A DNA stretch of 64,000 nt from Phormidesmis priestleyi ULC007 (GTDB taxonomy: Bacteria; Cyanobacteriota; Cyanobacteriia; Leptolyngbyales; Leptolyngbyaceae). The stretch covers positions 154,095-218,094 of the forward strand of contig NZ_MPPI01000002.1 in assembly GCF_001895925.1 (NCBI RefSeq), in the 5' to 3' direction. Positions within the stretch are counted from its first letter, which is position 1; each line of letters opens with the position of its first letter. The translations under genes were made by a program, and so were the position numbers. Below the pieces are notes generated by a model. The model made no database searches. It worked only from the letters and a program-made list of their open reading frames with translations, and was not told the origin of the DNA. Below, in pieces: positions 25,279 through 34,457 of the stretch.

Positions 25279-26571
25279 TCAATTTTGAGGAGAGCTAACC
25301 GTTCGGACTCGGTAGCCGATATCTCGACGATAATACATGCCCTCAAATTGAATCTGCGCGATCGCGGCATAGGCTTGGGCGATCGCTTGCTCAAAGTCAT
25401 TACCCATCGCAGTCACGCCTAGCACTCGCCCACCGTCGCTGACTAAAACTTGCTGTTTACGCTGAGTTCCCGCGTGAAAGACGATCGCTCCCGTTGTCTC
25501 AGCTTGCTCAATGCCAGTGATCGGAAACGCCTTCTTAAAGTTGCCGGGATAGCCTTCTGAAGCCACCACAACACAGGCAGCAGCACCGGGCTTCCATTCA
25601 AGGGGCGGAAACTGCTCTAGCTTCTGTTGAGTACAAGCCGCCAACAGTTTTTCTAGCGGAGTGACAAGCAAAGGCAGAATTGCCTGAGCTTCGGGGTCAC
25701 CAAACCGACAGTTAAACTCAATCACTTTTGGATCACCTGCTGGCGTGATCATCAAACCTGCGTAGAGAACGCCGCGATAGTCAATATTGCGATCGCGCAA
25801 CGCCGTGATCGTCGGCTCTAAAATTTCAGCCTGAATGCGGTTCATCAAAGCGGGCGTGACGATCGCAGCCGGAGCGTAAGCCCCCATACCGCCTGTGTTT
25901 TCCCCGGTGTCGCCCTCGCCGATGCGCTTGTGATCTTGGGCAGGCAACAGTGGGCGAATCGTCAACCCGTCGGTGACTGCCAAAATTGAGACTTCTTGAC
26001 CGAGCAGGCATTCTTCAACCACGACCTGATATCCGGCAGCACCGAACTGCCCGTCGAAGCAAAGGTCGATCGCGGCTTCTGCGGCTGCTACTGTTGGTGC
26101 CACTGTCACGCCTTTTCCGGCGGCAAGTCCATCGGCTTTGATGACGATCGGGGTTGCTTGCTGACGTACATAAGTCTTTGCAGCCTCCGCAGTCGTAAAC
26201 ACTTCTGCGTTTGCGGTCGGAACTCTGGCTTCCTGCATCAGCGCTTTTGCCCATGCCTTGCTCGACTCAATCTGAGCACCCTCACGAGTGGGGCCAAACA
26301 CCGCCAAGTTTTGCTGAGTCAGAGCATCTGTAATTCCTTGAGATAAAGGAACTTCAGAACCCACGACCACCATAGAAATATTGTGCACCAACGCAAATCG
26401 CGCAATCCCCTCAAAATCGTCTGGAGACAGCGCTAAGTTGCTACAGCGCTCTAGCGTGGCAGTTCCCCCGTTGCCCGGAACACAGACCACCTGCTGAACT
26501 TGTGGCGACTGCAATAACGTCCAAGCCAGGGCATGTTCACGACCCCCATTGCCGACAATCAAAACCCTCAC
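25279..26571 (-). CDS. purD: Phosphoribosylamine--glycine ligase
   Basis: 430 residues, full length. The N-terminal VLIVGNGGREHALAW is diagnostic, with the ATP-grasp core (PIVIKADGLAAGKGV, EECLLGQEVSILAV, TGGMGAYAP, EFNCRFGDPEAQ). It is step two of purine synthesis, forming GAR from phosphoribosylamine and glycine. Upstream of nblS on the same strand. The divergent 273-base gap to the TPR gene at 26845 should hold its promoter. Confidence 0.96.
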   Translation of the reverse strand: MRVLIVGNGGREHALAWTLLQSPQVQQVVCVPGNGGTATLERCSNLALSPDDFEGIARFALVHNISMVVVGSEVPLSQGITDALTQQNLAVFGPTREGAQIESSKAWAKALMQEARVPTANAEVFTTAEAAKTYVRQQATPIVIKADGLAAGKGVTVAPTVAAAEAAIDLCFDGQFGAAGYQVVVEECLLGQEVSILAVTDGLTIRPLLPAQDHKRIGEGDTGENTGGMGAYAPAAIVTPALMNRIQAEILEPTITALRDRNIDYRGVLYAGLMITPAGDPKVIEFNCRFGDPEAQAILPLLVTPLEKLLAACTQQKLEQFPPLEWKPGAAACVVVASEGYPGNFKKAFPITGIEQAETTGAIVFHAGTQRKQQVLVSDGGRVLGVTAMGNDFEQAIAQAYAAIAQIQFEGMYYRRDIGYRVRTVSSPQN

Positions 26572-26844
26572 GTTGCCCTCGCTCAGAAATTATTAGTTAG
26601 CATTTGACAGTGCATCCACCGTTAATCGAAACCTCGATCGGGTTTCCTTAAGGGGTGTTTTTATTCGGTAGACTTAACATCTTACCGATAAAATTTTAAT
26701 GATCTGGCAAATGGCATCCCATTATGTCATGGGAGGACGGAATTTTGGGGAAGCTCTCGGGAATTAGAGGTCAATGGAGAGTCTGAAACCTTCTAGTCTT
26801 GAGTCAGTCACCTAAATATTAGGGATCGCTAACATTTATTTATC

Positions 26845-28122
26845 ATGACCGCCAATTTTCTTCAACAGCCCTGGGTAGGAACGATCGCGTTTATTTGCTT
26901 GATAGGAACATTGCCTGGACAAGCCGCAACTTCACCCGTGCCTCAACCGAGTCCTGTCGGAAAGCCTGCACCTCAAAAGCCACCGTCTCAACCCGACAAG
27001 TTTCCGCCTAGCCCGCTAGAGTTGACGGCACCTGATCCTCTATTGCCGGGAGGATTGCAGCGTCCTTTAAGTGAGTCGGAGCGCCAGAAGCTTGGCACTG
27101 CTTTGGATGATCTCAACGCCCAAGCGATCGCAAAGTATCGATCGGGCGATATTATCAACGCCTTTGAGATCTGGAATCGCGAATTGCGCTTGCGTCGAGC
27201 GTTAGGTTTGTTGAATGAAGTCGAAGCACTGGGTCGGGTCGGCGATATCGCCTGGAAGCAAAATCAGCCCAATCAGGTGATTGTGATCACGAGACGGCTG
27301 CAAGCGATTCAGAAGCAGGTGCAAGCCCCAAGCGCCAAGACAAATCTGTCAGAGCGTCCTCAAATCTTGCAGGCCCTAGGGACGGCCTATCAACTGGTGC
27401 GATCGCCCGGTTTGGCAGTCAGCGTCTATGAGCAGATGCTAGCAGAAGCTCGTCAGCGCAAAGATGCCACCGAAGAAGTGAGTTTGCTCAACACGATCGG
27501 GCAACTGCATCTCAGTTGGTTTGACTACCCCAAGGCGACAGCAACTTATCAAGAATTGCTCACCCTTTCTCAGGGGCAGCGCGATCGAGCGGGTGAAGCC
27601 TTCTATCTCAATCAGCTTGCCTATGTTCATGAACAAGCCAAACAACCTGCTCAAGCCATTCCATATCAGCAGCAACTCGCTGATCTTTATCAAAAAAATT
27701 CACAGCCTGAGTTGCTTCCCGCTCTCAAAATCAGAATCGCCGATAACTACGCAACGAGTGGTCAGATCAATTTAGCCGAGCAGAACTATCAGGAAGCCTT
27801 TAAGCTGGCACAACCCGTCTTTCAACTGGCATATGCAGGGGATGCTTTGCGAAAATTGGGGGTGCTGTATCGCTCCAACGATCGCTTAGATGCCGCTTTG
27901 CAGGTTTATGAATATCTAGCTGGAGTCGAGCAGCAGGCCTATGACACTTATGGACTGATGGATACCTACGATCAGATTGGACAGATTCATCTGGCGCGCA
28001 AAGCCTATCCACAAGCGTTGACTGCGTTTAATCAAGGGTTAGCCGTGGCAAAGCAACTCAACTACCGAACCGATTATTTCACCAGTCAAATTCAGCAAGT
28101 GGCTCAGAAAACTGGGCAATAG
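26845..28122 (+). CDS. Secreted tetratricopeptide-repeat protein
   Basis: 425 residues. A signal peptide at about 1-28 ends in GQAATS; a proline-rich linker follows to residue 60. From about 90 onward there are tandem helix pairs of TPR type (AIAKYRSGDIINAFEIWNRE, LGVLYRSNDRLDAALQVYEY, AYPQALTAFNQGLAVAKQL). Probably a periplasmic scaffold for protein interactions; no enzyme domain. Convergent with the small gene at 28135. Confidence 0.85.
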   Translation: MTANFLQQPWVGTIAFICLIGTLPGQAATSPVPQPSPVGKPAPQKPPSQPDKFPPSPLELTAPDPLLPGGLQRPLSESERQKLGTALDDLNAQAIAKYRSGDIINAFEIWNRELRLRRALGLLNEVEALGRVGDIAWKQNQPNQVIVITRRLQAIQKQVQAPSAKTNLSERPQILQALGTAYQLVRSPGLAVSVYEQMLAEARQRKDATEEVSLLNTIGQLHLSWFDYPKATATYQELLTLSQGQRDRAGEAFYLNQLAYVHEQAKQPAQAIPYQQQLADLYQKNSQPELLPALKIRIADNYATSGQINLAEQNYQEAFKLAQPVFQLAYAGDALRKLGVLYRSNDRLDAALQVYEYLAGVEQQAYDTYGLMDTYDQIGQIHLARKAYPQALTAFNQGLAVAKQLNYRTDYFTSQIQQVAQKTGQ

Positions 28123-28134
28123 TGCTTGAATCTG

Positions 28135-28647
28135 CTAATCGGCTTGAATGTCTAAGTTCAACACATAAGAGCCTAGTTGAATCTTGTCTGACCAAAGTTC
28201 ATATTCTAAGTGCAAGCGCTCAGGCAGAGTCTTGCCATCAAGGTTTAGCCGACGCGTAAAATTGCGAAGCTGTAGCTGACTGCCCAGCCCAGCCTGACCG
28301 CCTTGCAGCCAATAGCGGCTGATGCCATAAACGCCGCGCTCCCAGTGGTGACGATAACTGAGCTTGCCATCGCCCTGCATCGTCATGGTGATGCGGTAGG
28401 GAGACATTTCTAACCACAACAATCGAGGCGTGGATGGCTGATTCTGGGTTGATGGCTGATCGCGCTGCTCGTGATCCACTGCGACTTTAGGCTCGGTCAA
28501 CAGCAGATGAAACCGTTCTTGATCTCGCTGATAGATTGTGGCGATCGCCTGCACGTCAGACCAAACAGGCAAGTCTGTAGACACGATCGAAAGCGAGACA
28601 AGTCTGTGATGGTGGGTCAGCATGGAATGGTAGGATGACTTACGCAT
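28135..28647 (-). CDS. Conserved cyanobacterial hypothetical protein
   Basis: 170 residues. I do not recognise a named domain. It is beta-rich, with LLWLEMSPYRITMTMQGDG and RHHWERGVYGISRYWLQGG as striking segments and a Gln/Pro insert around 60-75. No signal peptide or membrane helix. The start is uncertain: the ATG at 28623 (MLTHHHRLVSL) is as likely as the one used. It is divergent from aroA, with only 25 bases between start codons, so their promoters overlap the gene ends. Confidence 0.65.
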   Translation of the reverse strand: MRKSSYHSMLTHHHRLVSLSIVSTDLPVWSDVQAIATIYQRDQERFHLLLTEPKVAVDHEQRDQPSTQNQPSTPRLLWLEMSPYRITMTMQGDGKLSYRHHWERGVYGISRYWLQGGQAGLGSQLQLRNFTRRLNLDGKTLPERLHLEYELWSDKIQLGSYVLNLDIQAD

Positions 28648-28672
28648 TGCGATGTCAGTCTAGCTGATCCCC

Positions 28673-30019
28673 ATGACAACTCCTACTTCGATCGCTTTAA
28701 AGATTACTGACCAGCAGCATGAGTTAATCATCAAAAGCACAGGGCAAGCACTACACGGGCGAATTCGAGTGCCGGGAGACAAATCGATTTCTCATCGATC
28801 GCTGATGTTAGGTGCCCTCGCTGAAGGGGAAACGATCATTCACGGGTTGTTGCTGGGTGAAGATCCGCGCAGCACGGCAGAGTGCTTTCGGGCAATGGGA
28901 GCAACGATTTCAAAACTTAATGCAGAAGAAGTGCGGGTGAATGGCATCGGGTTGGGCAATCTGCAAGAACCTGAAGATGTGCTTAACACTGGGAACTCTG
29001 GGACTACAACTCGATTAATGCTGGGGATTTTAGCGTCGCATCCAGGCAAGTTTTTCACGGTGACGGGCGATCGCTCGATTCGTTCTCGTCCGATGTCTCG
29101 CGTCGTTAAACCTTTGCAGCAAATGGGCGCACAGATTTGGGGACGTAACGAAAATTCCCTCGCACCTTTGGCGATTCAAGGACAGGCTTTAAAGCCGATT
29201 CACTATCATTCTCCGATCGCCTCTGCCCAAGTCAAATCCTGCATTCTCTTAGCGGGGCTGATGACTCAAGGACAAACAACCATCACCGAACCTGCTCTCT
29301 CACGCGATCACAGCGAACGGATGCTCAGAGCATTTGGGGCAGAGTTGAGCGTTGATTCCGAAACCAATAGTGTCACGATTACCGGACAAGCCCGACTTAA
29401 AGGACAAACCGTGATCGTTCCGGGAGACATCAGTTCGGCAGCATTTTGGCTCGTGGCTGGGGCGATCGTCCCCGGTTCTGATTTGACGATCGAGAATGTC
29501 GGTGTGAATCCGACTCGCACTGGCGTGTTAGAAGCCTTGGCACAAATGGGCGCAGACATTGCTCTCGAAAATCAGCGCGAAGTTGCCGGAGAGCCTGTTG
29601 CAGATCTGCGAGTGCGTCACAGCAAACTCAAGGCTTGCACGATCGCCGGAGATTTAATTCCTCGCCTGATTGACGAAATTCCGATTTTGGCAGTCGCCGC
29701 CACCTTTGCCGAAGGAACCACCGTGATTCGAGACGCTGAAGAGTTGCGGGTCAAAGAGAGCGATCGCATCACCATCACTGCAACTCAACTTAATCTCATG
29801 GGAGCCAGCATCACCGAGTTGCCCGACGGTATGGAAATTGTCGGCGGCAAGTCGTTAAGGGGGGCTGAAGTCGATAGTCATACTGACCACCGGATTGCGA
29901 TGAGTTTAGCGATCGCGGCGCTCAACGCGACGGGTGTCACAACTATTCATCGTGCAGAAGCGGCGGCGATTTCTTATCCTGATTTTACCGCCACTTTGCA
30001 ACAAGTGACCCCAGAGTGA
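28673..30019 (+). CDS. aroA: 3-phosphoshikimate 1-carboxyvinyltransferase (EPSP synthase)
   Basis: 448 residues. [19 protein letters not shown] and [13 protein letters not shown] are the substrate-loop signatures; RVKESDRI and [11 protein letters not shown] occur near the C-terminus. It catalyses the sixth step of the shikimate pathway, joining PEP to shikimate-3-phosphate. The motif around residue 118 (GNSGTTTR) with alanine lacking is of the bacterial class II-like type rather than the plant NAGTA... form. Followed downstream by a family A element. Confidence 0.95.
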   Translation: MTTPTSIALKITDQQHELIIKSTGQALHGRIRVPGDKSISHRSLMLGALAEGETIIHGLLLGEDPRSTAECFRAMGATISKLNAEEVRVNGIGLGNLQEPEDVLNTGNSGTTTRLMLGILASHPGKFFTVTGDRSIRSRPMSRVVKPLQQMGAQIWGRNENSLAPLAIQGQALKPIHYHSPIASAQVKSCILLAGLMTQGQTTITEPALSRDHSERMLRAFGAELSVDSETNSVTITGQARLKGQTVIVPGDISSAAFWLVAGAIVPGSDLTIENVGVNPTRTGVLEALAQMGADIALENQREVAGEPVADLRVRHSKLKACTIAGDLIPRLIDEIPILAVAATFAEGTTVIRDAEELRVKESDRITITATQLNLMGASITELPDGMEIVGGKSLRGAEVDSHTDHRIAMSLAIAALNATGVTTIHRAEAAAISYPDFTATLQQVTPE

Positions 30020-30091
30020 ACCGCAAATCTACGTATCGGCACGGCACTGCCGTGCCCAGAGTCGTTCCAAGTAACCAACGTGATGTAATTC

Positions 30092-30265
30092 AACGTGAGT
30101 TCGACGAGTTTTTTCGCTGCGTTGTCAGCGGCTTCTGCCCCCTAAATCCCTCAATTTGGGGGACTTCAAGCCAAAATTCCCGGTTCAAAGTCCCCCAAAA
30201 TTGGGGGACTTAGGGGGCTTCCCGAATTCATCATCGGAGTGAACCACTTCTATCGAACTCACGTT
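30092..30265. mobile_element. Family A palindromic element between aroA and the fasciclin gene
   Basis: 174 bp. The left arm AACGTGAGTTCGACGAG continues TTTTTTCGCTGCG...CAGCGGCTTCT; the right arm ends TCGAACTCACGTT. The core lies at about 30137-30217 with inner CTCAATTTGGGG and CCCCCAAAATTGGGGG hairpins. Flanks AATTC and AATTT match 4 of 5. The arms correspond to those at 19790 in reverse orientation. Again in a gap between convergent genes. Confidence 0.85.
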
Positions 30266-30277
30266 AATTTACGATCG

Positions 30278-30679
30278 CTAACCCATTAAAATCACCGTAT
30301 CAATAACATGGATCACGCCGTTATCAGCTTCGATGTCGGGAGCGATCACGGTAGCATTCTTTACCTCGAAACCATCGGTGAAATTTAGTTTAATGGGCGA
30401 ACCTTCGAGCGACGTGACAAAATCGAGCTTCTCTAAATCAGCTTTTGTATATTTTCCAGCCACCACATGAAAGGTCAAAATTCGAGCCAGCTGAGGAATA
30501 TTTTGCACCAGGGTTTGAATCGTTCCGGGTGGTAGTTTAGCAAAAGCATCGTCCGTCGGCGCAAACACCGTAAACGGGCCGGGACTCTTGAGCGCATCTA
30601 CTAAGTTAGCGGCTTTGACGGCGGTCACTAACGTATTAAAAGATCCTGCACCAACAGCAATGTCAACGATATCAGCCAT
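30278..30679 (-). CDS. Fasciclin (FAS1) domain protein
   Basis: 133 residues, a single FAS1 domain: [19 protein letters not shown], the H1 motif [17 protein letters not shown], and the H2-type [18 protein letters not shown]. There is no signal peptide, unlike secreted homologues, though many cyanobacterial single-FAS1 proteins share this form. FAS1 proteins mediate adhesion or bind small molecules; the cellular role here is unknown. A 57-codon ORF ends 21 bases upstream. Confidence 0.93.
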   Translation of the reverse strand: MADIVDIAVGAGSFNTLVTAVKAANLVDALKSPGPFTVFAPTDDAFAKLPPGTIQTLVQNIPQLARILTFHVVAGKYTKADLEKLDFVTSLEGSPIKLNFTDGFEVKNATVIAPDIEADNGVIHVIDTVILMG

Positions 30680-30987
30680 AGTAAATATAAAATTGAGAAT
30701 CTACAGGAGAAACGGATTTGCGATCGCGACCAGATTTTGAACCTGATTAGAAAAGCGCTGCACGTCAGAGGTGAAGGTGCCAGTCTGCGATCGCTGCAAG
30801 TCAGAAACCCGCAATAGCTGGGCAACGGCTCCAACAAAACTTTGAATCGTGCAACGCTGATTGGAAGGGAGCATATGCTCTTATGGATTATCATATCTAC
30901 AAAATTCATAGTGAAAAGTCATTGTTATCAATAGACGCAATAGACTTTTTTCTATGAGTAGATGCTTATCGCCAGGAGCCATTCGCC
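30680..30987. promoter_or_regulatory. Divergent region between the fasciclin operon and the LysR gene
   Basis: It holds a small ORF (30701-30874, minus) and, close to the LysR gene, the palindrome ATTG-TTAT-CAAT at 30921-30932, which fits the dyad type bound by LysR-family proteins. Autoregulation and control of the divergent small ORF/fasciclin pair would be typical; this is inference. Confidence 0.4.
30701..30874 (-). CDS. Putative 57-residue protein upstream of the fasciclin gene
   Basis: ATG at 30874-30872, TAG at 30703-30701. The product opens MLPSNQRCTIQSF and continues VGAVAQLLRVSDLQR and FSNQVQNLVAIANPF. The hydrophobic/polar pattern looks like two amphipathic helices rather than random sequence. 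The stop is 21 bases before the fasciclin ATG on the same strand. A weak purine run precedes the start. No family recognised; coding status rests on composition and position. Confidence 0.4.
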   Translation of the reverse strand: MLPSNQRCTIQSFVGAVAQLLRVSDLQRSQTGTFTSDVQRFSNQVQNLVAIANPFLL

Positions 30988-31914
30988 TTGCAGAACGCTA
31001 CCCTCCACCAACTCAAAGTCTTTGAAGCGGTTGCTCGTCACAGCAGTTTTACCCGTGCTGCCGAGCAACTATTTCTGACTCAGCCAACAGTTTCAATGCA
31101 GGTCAAGCAGTTGTCAAAAACGGTAGGTTTGCCACTGTTTGAGCAAGTCGGCAAACGCCTTTATCTGACCCCTGCTGGCAAAGAACTTTATGCTACCTGT
31201 CGAGATTTATTCGATCGCATTGCTCAATTTGAGATCGCGATCGCTGACCTTAAAGGACTCAAACAGGGCTGTTTGCGAATCGCCGTTGTCACCACTGCAA
31301 AATATGTGATTCCTCGCATTCTCGGCCCGTTTTGTCAGCGCTATCCCGGCATTGATATTTCTCTGACGGTGACTAATCATCAATATGTATTAGATAGTCT
31401 CAACGACAACCGCGACGATTTATATATTCTCAGCCAGTTGCCCGAAGATTCTGACGCGACGGCGCATTCATTTATGGAAAACCCATTAGTGATGTTAGCC
31501 CCGCGTAATCATCCTCTTGCTCACGAGAAAAACATTCCCCTAAAGCGGATTGCTGAAGAACCTTTGATCATGCGAGAACCAGGTTCGGGCACACGCAAGG
31601 CGGTGAAACAACTGTTTGACTCCCAGGGGTTGCTGATGAAAGTCAAACTCGATTTGGGCAGCAATGAAGCCATCAAACAAGCGATCGTAGGCGGCTTAGG
31701 GCTTTCGGTGCTCTCTAAACACACGCTGGCGCTGGAAGGACTCAATAACCAGTTGATGATCTTAGATGTCGAAGGCTTTCCGATCGAGCGCTATTGGTAT
31801 GTGGTTTATCCATCAGGCAAACAGCTATCCGCGATCGCGCAAGCTTTCTTTGACTATTTGTTGAATGAGGGCAAACAAGTTGCTGAAGAAACGGCGTTTG
31901 AGAAACTGCTCTAA
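30988..31914 (+). CDS. LysR-family regulator of the CmpR/NdhR/RbcR group
   Basis: 308 residues from a TTG start at 30988, supported by CAGGAG nine bases upstream; no in-frame ATG precedes the conserved region. The winged helix-turn-helix is TLHQLKVFEAVARHSSFTRA then LTQPTVSMQVKQLSK. The effector domain begins LRIAVVTTAKYVIPRIL and includes GSNEAIKQAIVGGLGLSVLS. Strong resemblance to the cyanobacterial carbon-assimilation regulators CmpR and NdhR; these sense 2-phosphoglycolate, RuBP or 2-oxoglutarate and control inorganic-carbon uptake or Calvin-cycle genes. Which member it is cannot be told without a tree. Confidence 0.88.
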   Translation: MQNATLHQLKVFEAVARHSSFTRAAEQLFLTQPTVSMQVKQLSKTVGLPLFEQVGKRLYLTPAGKELYATCRDLFDRIAQFEIAIADLKGLKQGCLRIAVVTTAKYVIPRILGPFCQRYPGIDISLTVTNHQYVLDSLNDNRDDLYILSQLPEDSDATAHSFMENPLVMLAPRNHPLAHEKNIPLKRIAEEPLIMREPGSGTRKAVKQLFDSQGLLMKVKLDLGSNEAIKQAIVGGLGLSVLSKHTLALEGLNNQLMILDVEGFPIERYWYVVYPSGKQLSAIAQAFFDYLLNEGKQVAEETAFEKLL

Positions 31915-31956
31915 AGTTTGGGGTTTGAATGGGAATTCCTCACTCAAACCTCAAAA

Positions 31957-33150
31957 TTAGTCTGGTAGTTTATATTGCCCTACAATCCGTTTTGCGTAGT
32001 CTGGGACGTGCTGCTCTAGCTTTTCGGGGTAGTTGCGCTTGACATATAAATAGTTGCGGGTGAAGTGAGAATCGATCGAGAATCGCGCATACTCCAATCC
32101 CTTAGGGCCGATTTTCTCGATTACCACACCCATCAGTTTGGCTGCCCACATCGGCAAAGTCACACCTTTATCATAGGCAGGAATGCTTTGCTGGACGGCG
32201 TTTTTGCGATCGCCCTGCGACATCACAGGCTGAGTTTCGATTTGGTCTTGCACTAAATCGAGCATTTCTTGACCGCGATCGTTTCGCACCACAATCCACT
32301 GCCAGCCAAAGGGCGCGCCCATATATCCAACCACCAGATCTGATAGGGAATTTACATAGTCAAAGCAACTCAGGCACGAGGGCGCGAATACGTCTTTAAG
32401 CTCATTGGTTTTTAAGCCAAAGAAGGGCACCAATTCAGTCGAGCCATCTTCATGCTTAAAATGCACCTTAAAGTCTTGCATAAACTCGTAGTAGACGACT
32501 GTATCGGGCGATCGGCTCGTCGTATCTAAAAATTTCTGCAATCCTGCGCGGGTCACATTGTCGGTGCAGGGAGTGCCCAACACGTAAAGCTTTTCGAGTC
32601 CTAGCTGCTGTTCGACGGCTCGAAGGGCTTGAATCTGACAGCCGACTCCGATCGCTAACAATCGCTTCATTCCAGACTGTTCGATCTCTTCTAAAATCGA
32701 CAAATTTGGCGAAAGCGTCGGTTTATTCACTCGTGCAGCCAAAATATCTTCAGGTGTGCGAGCAATGACAGGTTTAGGTTGAAAGCGATCGTCCTCACTA
32801 TTTTGCACACAGACGACTCCTTCAACCATGCCGCGATTCAGCATTTCAATGGCGATCGCACTCACAATCCCCGTCCATTGCGCTCCTGGAATCGGTTCTT
32901 TTTTCCGCGCTGCCATCATGTCTTGACTCACGCCAAAATACCAATCGTCCTGGTTTTCTAAATCGCGACTGCGCCCGTGAACGGTTTCTTCGAGGGCGGC
33001 AATCTGTTGATTGAGAAATGCACACGCATCTTTAACATAGTGAATATAGTAGGTGTCACACAGCCCACACTCGCTGCACAGTTCTTTAGCAGGGCGACGG
33101 CTAGACGATTTGAGGGCTTTTGCCTTTTTGTGAGGATGCGCCAGAGTCAT
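31957..33150 (-). CDS. bciB: Ferredoxin-dependent 3,8-divinyl (proto)chlorophyllide 8-vinyl reductase BciB
   Basis: 397 residues from the ATG at 33150 (MTLAHPHKKAKALK). The N-terminal KELCSECGLCDTYY gives Cys25, Cys28 and Cys31 of an iron-sulfur cluster; further cysteines lie in APSCLSCFDYVNSL. The FrhB-type flavin core carries VGYMGAPFGWQWIVVRN and the tail MWAAKLMGVVIEKIGPKGLEYARFS (shortened here). This matches the Slr1923-type enzyme that reduces the C8 vinyl group in chlorophyll synthesis; the related HCAR of plants is the main alternative. Divergent from the small membrane protein at 33195. Confidence 0.92.
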   Translation of the reverse strand: MTLAHPHKKAKALKSSSRRPAKELCSECGLCDTYYIHYVKDACAFLNQQIAALEETVHGRSRDLENQDDWYFGVSQDMMAARKKEPIPGAQWTGIVSAIAIEMLNRGMVEGVVCVQNSEDDRFQPKPVIARTPEDILAARVNKPTLSPNLSILEEIEQSGMKRLLAIGVGCQIQALRAVEQQLGLEKLYVLGTPCTDNVTRAGLQKFLDTTSRSPDTVVYYEFMQDFKVHFKHEDGSTELVPFFGLKTNELKDVFAPSCLSCFDYVNSLSDLVVGYMGAPFGWQWIVVRNDRGQEMLDLVQDQIETQPVMSQGDRKNAVQQSIPAYDKGVTLPMWAAKLMGVVIEKIGPKGLEYARFSIDSHFTRNYLYVKRNYPEKLEQHVPDYAKRIVGQYKLPD

Positions 33151-33194
33151 GGGAGGGCAGATTCTATAAAAGGTCACTTGATCACAATAACCTA

Positions 33195-33509
33195 ATGCTG
33201 TCGCCTGAAATCGTCTCTGATTGCTATCTTGAACAGAGTGACGTTTATGAATTGCGATCGATGCAGCCTGATATCAACAAATCCTCTAGCGTTTGGGACT
33301 ATAAGCCTTGGTGGTGTCGACCCTGGTCAATTTTGCTGACCGGAGTCACGTTGATTAGCGGCAGTTGGATTGTGTTTAAAGCGATTTGGGTGACAGTGCT
33401 GGTGGCGATTCCGATTTTGACCTGGATGGGCTTTTTTCTGTTGGTTTATCCAAGGTCAATGGCTGAAAGTGGCGTGTTGCAGGTGCAAGAGGAAAGCGAT
33501 CGGATTTGA
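33195..33509 (+). CDS. Small two-helix membrane protein (DUF6737-like)
   Basis: 104 residues. A polar N-terminus ends at VWDYKPWWCRPWSI, followed by two closely spaced hydrophobic helices (LLTGVTLISGSWIVF and VTVLVAIPILTWMGFFLLVY). This WDYKPWWCQPWSI-type motif before a helical hairpin is one I recall in small cyanobacterial proteins of unknown function. ATG at 33195. Divergent from bciB with 44 bases between starts. Confidence 0.7.
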   Translation: MLSPEIVSDCYLEQSDVYELRSMQPDINKSSSVWDYKPWWCRPWSILLTGVTLISGSWIVFKAIWVTVLVAIPILTWMGFFLLVYPRSMAESGVLQVQEESDRI

Positions 33510-33944
33510 TTTGGGGGCACTCGGATGAAATTTTTAGTGAATAAAGGCTTTTTTATTATATTGATGCGTTTTGTTGTTTGCAATTAGCGATCGCTTATAC
33601 AAAACTTGAAAACGAAATATAAATATAACTATTTTTTACAGCTTTCTTGATCTCGTCTTTAAATACAAGAGTTTGCTTATCCGATCGTTGATTTTGTAAT
33701 CTGTTCAAGGATTTCGTTTTTGTGTACACAATTTTGCTTACGCGTTTAAGTATTTCTTAGCGGATTATCGCTTGAAGAAGTGCAGCAACTTCAACAAATA
33801 GATAAGTTTTCGCCGAAATGAAGTTGATGAGATTTATGTACATAGGTAACAAGGCTATTTTTCTGAATCTGCTGATAAGCATCATTCCTAGCATTCTGTT
33901 TAACTAGCAAGCAAATTCTGATTGATCGTCACAAGCCATCATAC
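33510..33944. other. AT-rich 435-base gap
   Basis: Nothing clear. The composition is distinctly AT-rich compared with the flanking housekeeping genes, and only very short ORFs occur (the longest looks like 20 codons at 33523). It marks the left border of the accessory island ending near 37.6 kb. Confidence 0.5.
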
Positions 33945-34457
33945 TTAATTCCTCAATAATTTCTGAAATTGCTCATCGTTCCTGATTGGCTTAAAATCAG
34001 AATCTTCTTGTGCCATATTCTTATATTTTCCATCGGATGCTGTAAGCTCAACCGCTTTTCGTAGACTTTCGATCGCCGGTTCAATTTTGTTTAGTAATGC
34101 CAAATAACAAGCTTTGTTGTACCAAGCTCTTGCATAATTAGGCTTAATTTTGATGGCTTGTTCACATGATTTAATCGCATCGTCATATTGTTCTTTGCGT
34201 CTGAGAGCAGCACCTTGCTCAACCCATGCAGAATAGTATTTATCGTCAATCTCAAGAACCTTTTTATGTGCCGCAATTGCCTCATCGTATCTTCCCAACC
34301 ATCTCAGCGCTTTTCCCTTACCTAGCCAAGCATCGGAGGAGTTAGAATTTGCTTCGACTGCTTTCTCATAAGCATTAAACGCTTTTTCATACTGGCGACC
34401 ATAATAAAATATTTTCCCCAAAGTTACGAAATCCTTTTCTGTGCATGACTCAGGCAA
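33945..34457 (-). CDS. Tetratricopeptide-repeat protein, start unclear, possibly 5'-degraded
   Basis: 170 residues from a TTG at 34457. Four TPR units are visible: LGKIFYYGRQYEKAFNAYEK, GKALRWLGRYDEAIAAHKKV, GAALRRKEQYDDAIKSCEQA, and ACYLALLNKIEPAIESLRKA. The frame stays open upstream to a TAG at about 34529, reading YQVEVAPDQKEQFRDLAK, which looks like real protein, yet no ATG or GTG lies in it. A 19-codon ORF with an ATG at 34599 in another frame precedes it. Either a TTG start or a gene broken by a frameshift. Confidence 0.65.
   Translation of the reverse strand: MPESCTEKDFVTLGKIFYYGRQYEKAFNAYEKAVEANSNSSDAWLGKGKALRWLGRYDEAIAAHKKVLEIDDKYYSAWVEQGAALRRKEQYDDAIKSCEQAIKIKPNYARAWYNKACYLALLNKIEPAIESLRKAVELTASDGKYKNMAQEDSDFKPIRNDEQFQKLLRN

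Noticed and set aside
30016-30213. 65-codon ORF after aroA
   Set aside because: Runs into the family A palindromic element, whose repeat sequence it merely translates.
30628-30909. 93-codon minus-strand ORF overlapping the fasciclin start
   Set aside because: Overlaps the fasciclin gene and the better-looking 57-codon ORF in another frame; Cys/Ser/Leu-rich and not protein-like.
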